From: an uncultured Eubacteriales bacterium
GTDB taxonomy: Bacteria > Bacillota > Clostridia > Oscillospirales > CAG-382
DNA: 5,555 nucleotides
Assembly (NCBI GenBank): GCA_934479825.1
Contig: CAKSOW010000061.1
Location: forward strand, 1 to 5,555
Reading direction: 5' to 3'
Shown here: piece after piece, positions 5,225 through 5,555 of the stretch
Numbering within the stretch: the first letter of the stretch is position 1
Layout: each line of letters begins with the position of its first letter
Notes under the pieces: model-generated
The model's input: only the letters and a program-made list of their open reading frames with translations
Databases searched by the model: none
Told to the model about the DNA's origin: nothing
Made by a program: the position numbers and the translations under genes

Positions 5225-5317
5225 CAACCCGGGAGTTGGGAGGGTCGCAACCCATAGTCTCCTTGAAACATGGTCGTCTTGTTCGCGTCCGCTCACAATA
5301 CTCCCTGTTTCGGCGGT

Positions 5318-5364
5318 CTCCGACACGTCAAAACTTGCCACCGGCAACTTTTGACGCGTCCGAG
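5318..5364. repeat. 47-nt imperfect hairpin GTCAAAA/TTTTGAC
   Basis: Arms 5318-5339 and 5343-5364 pair at 19 of 22 positions around the 3-nt loop ACC, with mismatches at C5321-C5361, A5325-C5357 and C5334-C5348. It lies just inside unit B' and has no T-tract on either side, so it does not look like an intrinsic terminator. Confidence 0.8.
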
Positions 5365-5388
5365 CATTTGCTGTACAGCCTCCCTTTC

Positions 5389-5532
5389 GCACCGGTTCAA
5401 AGCCTGAAAGCTGGTTCAGTCACGGAAAGCTACAATTTATATCAAAACATGCCTGTGTAGAGCTTTGAACCGTTCCCTGGAGTCCAGAGGTCAGCAGACC
5501 TCTGGGGTACTTTTTGGTTACTTTTTCGTACA
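5389..5532 (-). repeat. Repeat unit B': outer inverted copy of unit B
   Basis: This is the reverse-oriented counterpart of 4590-4733, of equal length. CGGTTCAAAGC (5393-5403) and its complement (5462-5472) bound an 80-bp palindromic segment as in unit B. A perfect 9-bp hairpin CCAGAGGTC-AGCA-GACCTCTGG (5484-5505) takes the place of the GAGGGC/GCCCTC hairpin of unit B, so the stem sequence has changed while the hairpin is kept. The unit ends with GTTACTTTTTCG (5517-5528) followed by TACA. Confidence 0.88.
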
Positions 5533-5555
5533 CTTGAATTTACAATGTAAGTGCA
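5533..5555. repeat. 23-bp terminal inverted repeat, right copy
   Basis: These bases are the exact reverse complement of 34-56. The match runs to the last base of the window, so the repeat may continue beyond it. On the left side the next outward base (33) begins a T-rich stretch. Confidence 0.85.

Larger units (their letters stand above)
4734..5388. other. Gene-free core between units B and B'
   Basis: About 655 bp hold no gene I can support. Open frames on either strand are under 75 codons, lack good ribosome binding sites, and run through repeat words. Visible structure comprises a GCTTGC-CGCC-GCAAGC hairpin (4796-4811), the palindrome AAGTTAACTT (4964-4973) followed by Ts, a large palindromic element (5109-5224), a repeated word CGCAACCC (5223-5230 and 5246-5253), and a 47-nt hairpin (5318-5364). 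The 4935-5060 part is rich in A and C on the plus strand and looks unstructured. No tRNA, rRNA or transposase remnant was recognised. It may be non-coding RNA, decayed sequence or the body of a non-autonomous element. Confidence 0.55.

Noticed and set aside
5031..5255. 74-codon minus-strand open frame in the core, with protein-like stretches such as YFEPVRDG
   Set aside because: The protein-like part is a translation of the repeated CGGTTCAAA palindrome (5103-5128 and 5207-5224), and no ribosome binding site or family resemblance supports it. A decayed gene fragment cannot be wholly excluded.
5207..5260. tRNA-like GGTTCAAAA segment on the minus strand
   Set aside because: The T-loop-like word is not flanked by complementary 5-bp arms and no acceptor, D or anticodon stems can be built around it; it is part of the CGGTTCAAA repeat.
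5236..5460. 74-codon plus-strand frame into unit B'
   Set aside because: It starts at TTG, crosses the 5318-5364 hairpin and half of unit B', and shows no start signal.

Overview
The window reads as a piece of a Clostridia-type (Bacillota) chromosome of moderate GC. The supporting signs are a sigma-A-like promoter (TTGACT-17-TATAAT), GGAGG-like ribosome binding sites, LL-diaminopimelate aminotransferase as the lysine/meso-DAP route, and an adenylosuccinate synthetase with clostridial-style signature changes (NWGDEGKG, EAQLG). A narrower assignment, such as an uncultured Oscillospiraceae-like gut bacterium, is only inference.

Layout: positions 1-281 are non-coding and hold a chain of hairpins (repeat unit A, about 57-273). 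Positions 282-3730 hold three minus-strand housekeeping genes in transcription order purA, dapF, dapL. purA has a strong promoter at 3829-3857 and a leader of about 90 nt, and an intrinsic terminator at about 2393-2442 separates it from dapF. Divergently, on the plus strand, a small unrecognised protein gene starts at GTG 3983 and ends at 4333. From 4334 to the end (about 1.2 kb) I find no credible gene. This stretch is a mosaic of inverted repeats: unit A' (4371-4591, inverted copy of A), unit B (4590-4733), a 655-bp core, unit B' (5389-5532, inverted copy of B), and a 23-bp end segment that is the exact inverted repeat of 34-56.

How the genes fit together: DapL converts tetrahydrodipicolinate directly to LL-diaminopimelate and DapF epimerises it to meso-diaminopimelate, the precursor of lysine and, in many bacteria, the peptidoglycan cross-linker. 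PurA makes adenylosuccinate from IMP on the way to AMP. No shared pathway links purA to dapFL; they simply share orientation, and dapFL may depend partly on read-through.

The least ordinary part of the window is the repeat architecture. A 210-220 bp inverted repeat built of matched hairpins encloses the whole gene block. A second 144-bp inverted repeat encloses a gene-free core. The units abut at a shared 12-bp word (CGAAAAAGTAAC), and a CGGTTCAAA motif bounds three separate palindromic segments. This looks like a family of dispersed non-coding palindromic elements (MITE- or REP-like). I see no transposase, CRISPR, toxin or defence gene that would make it a new enzymatic system.
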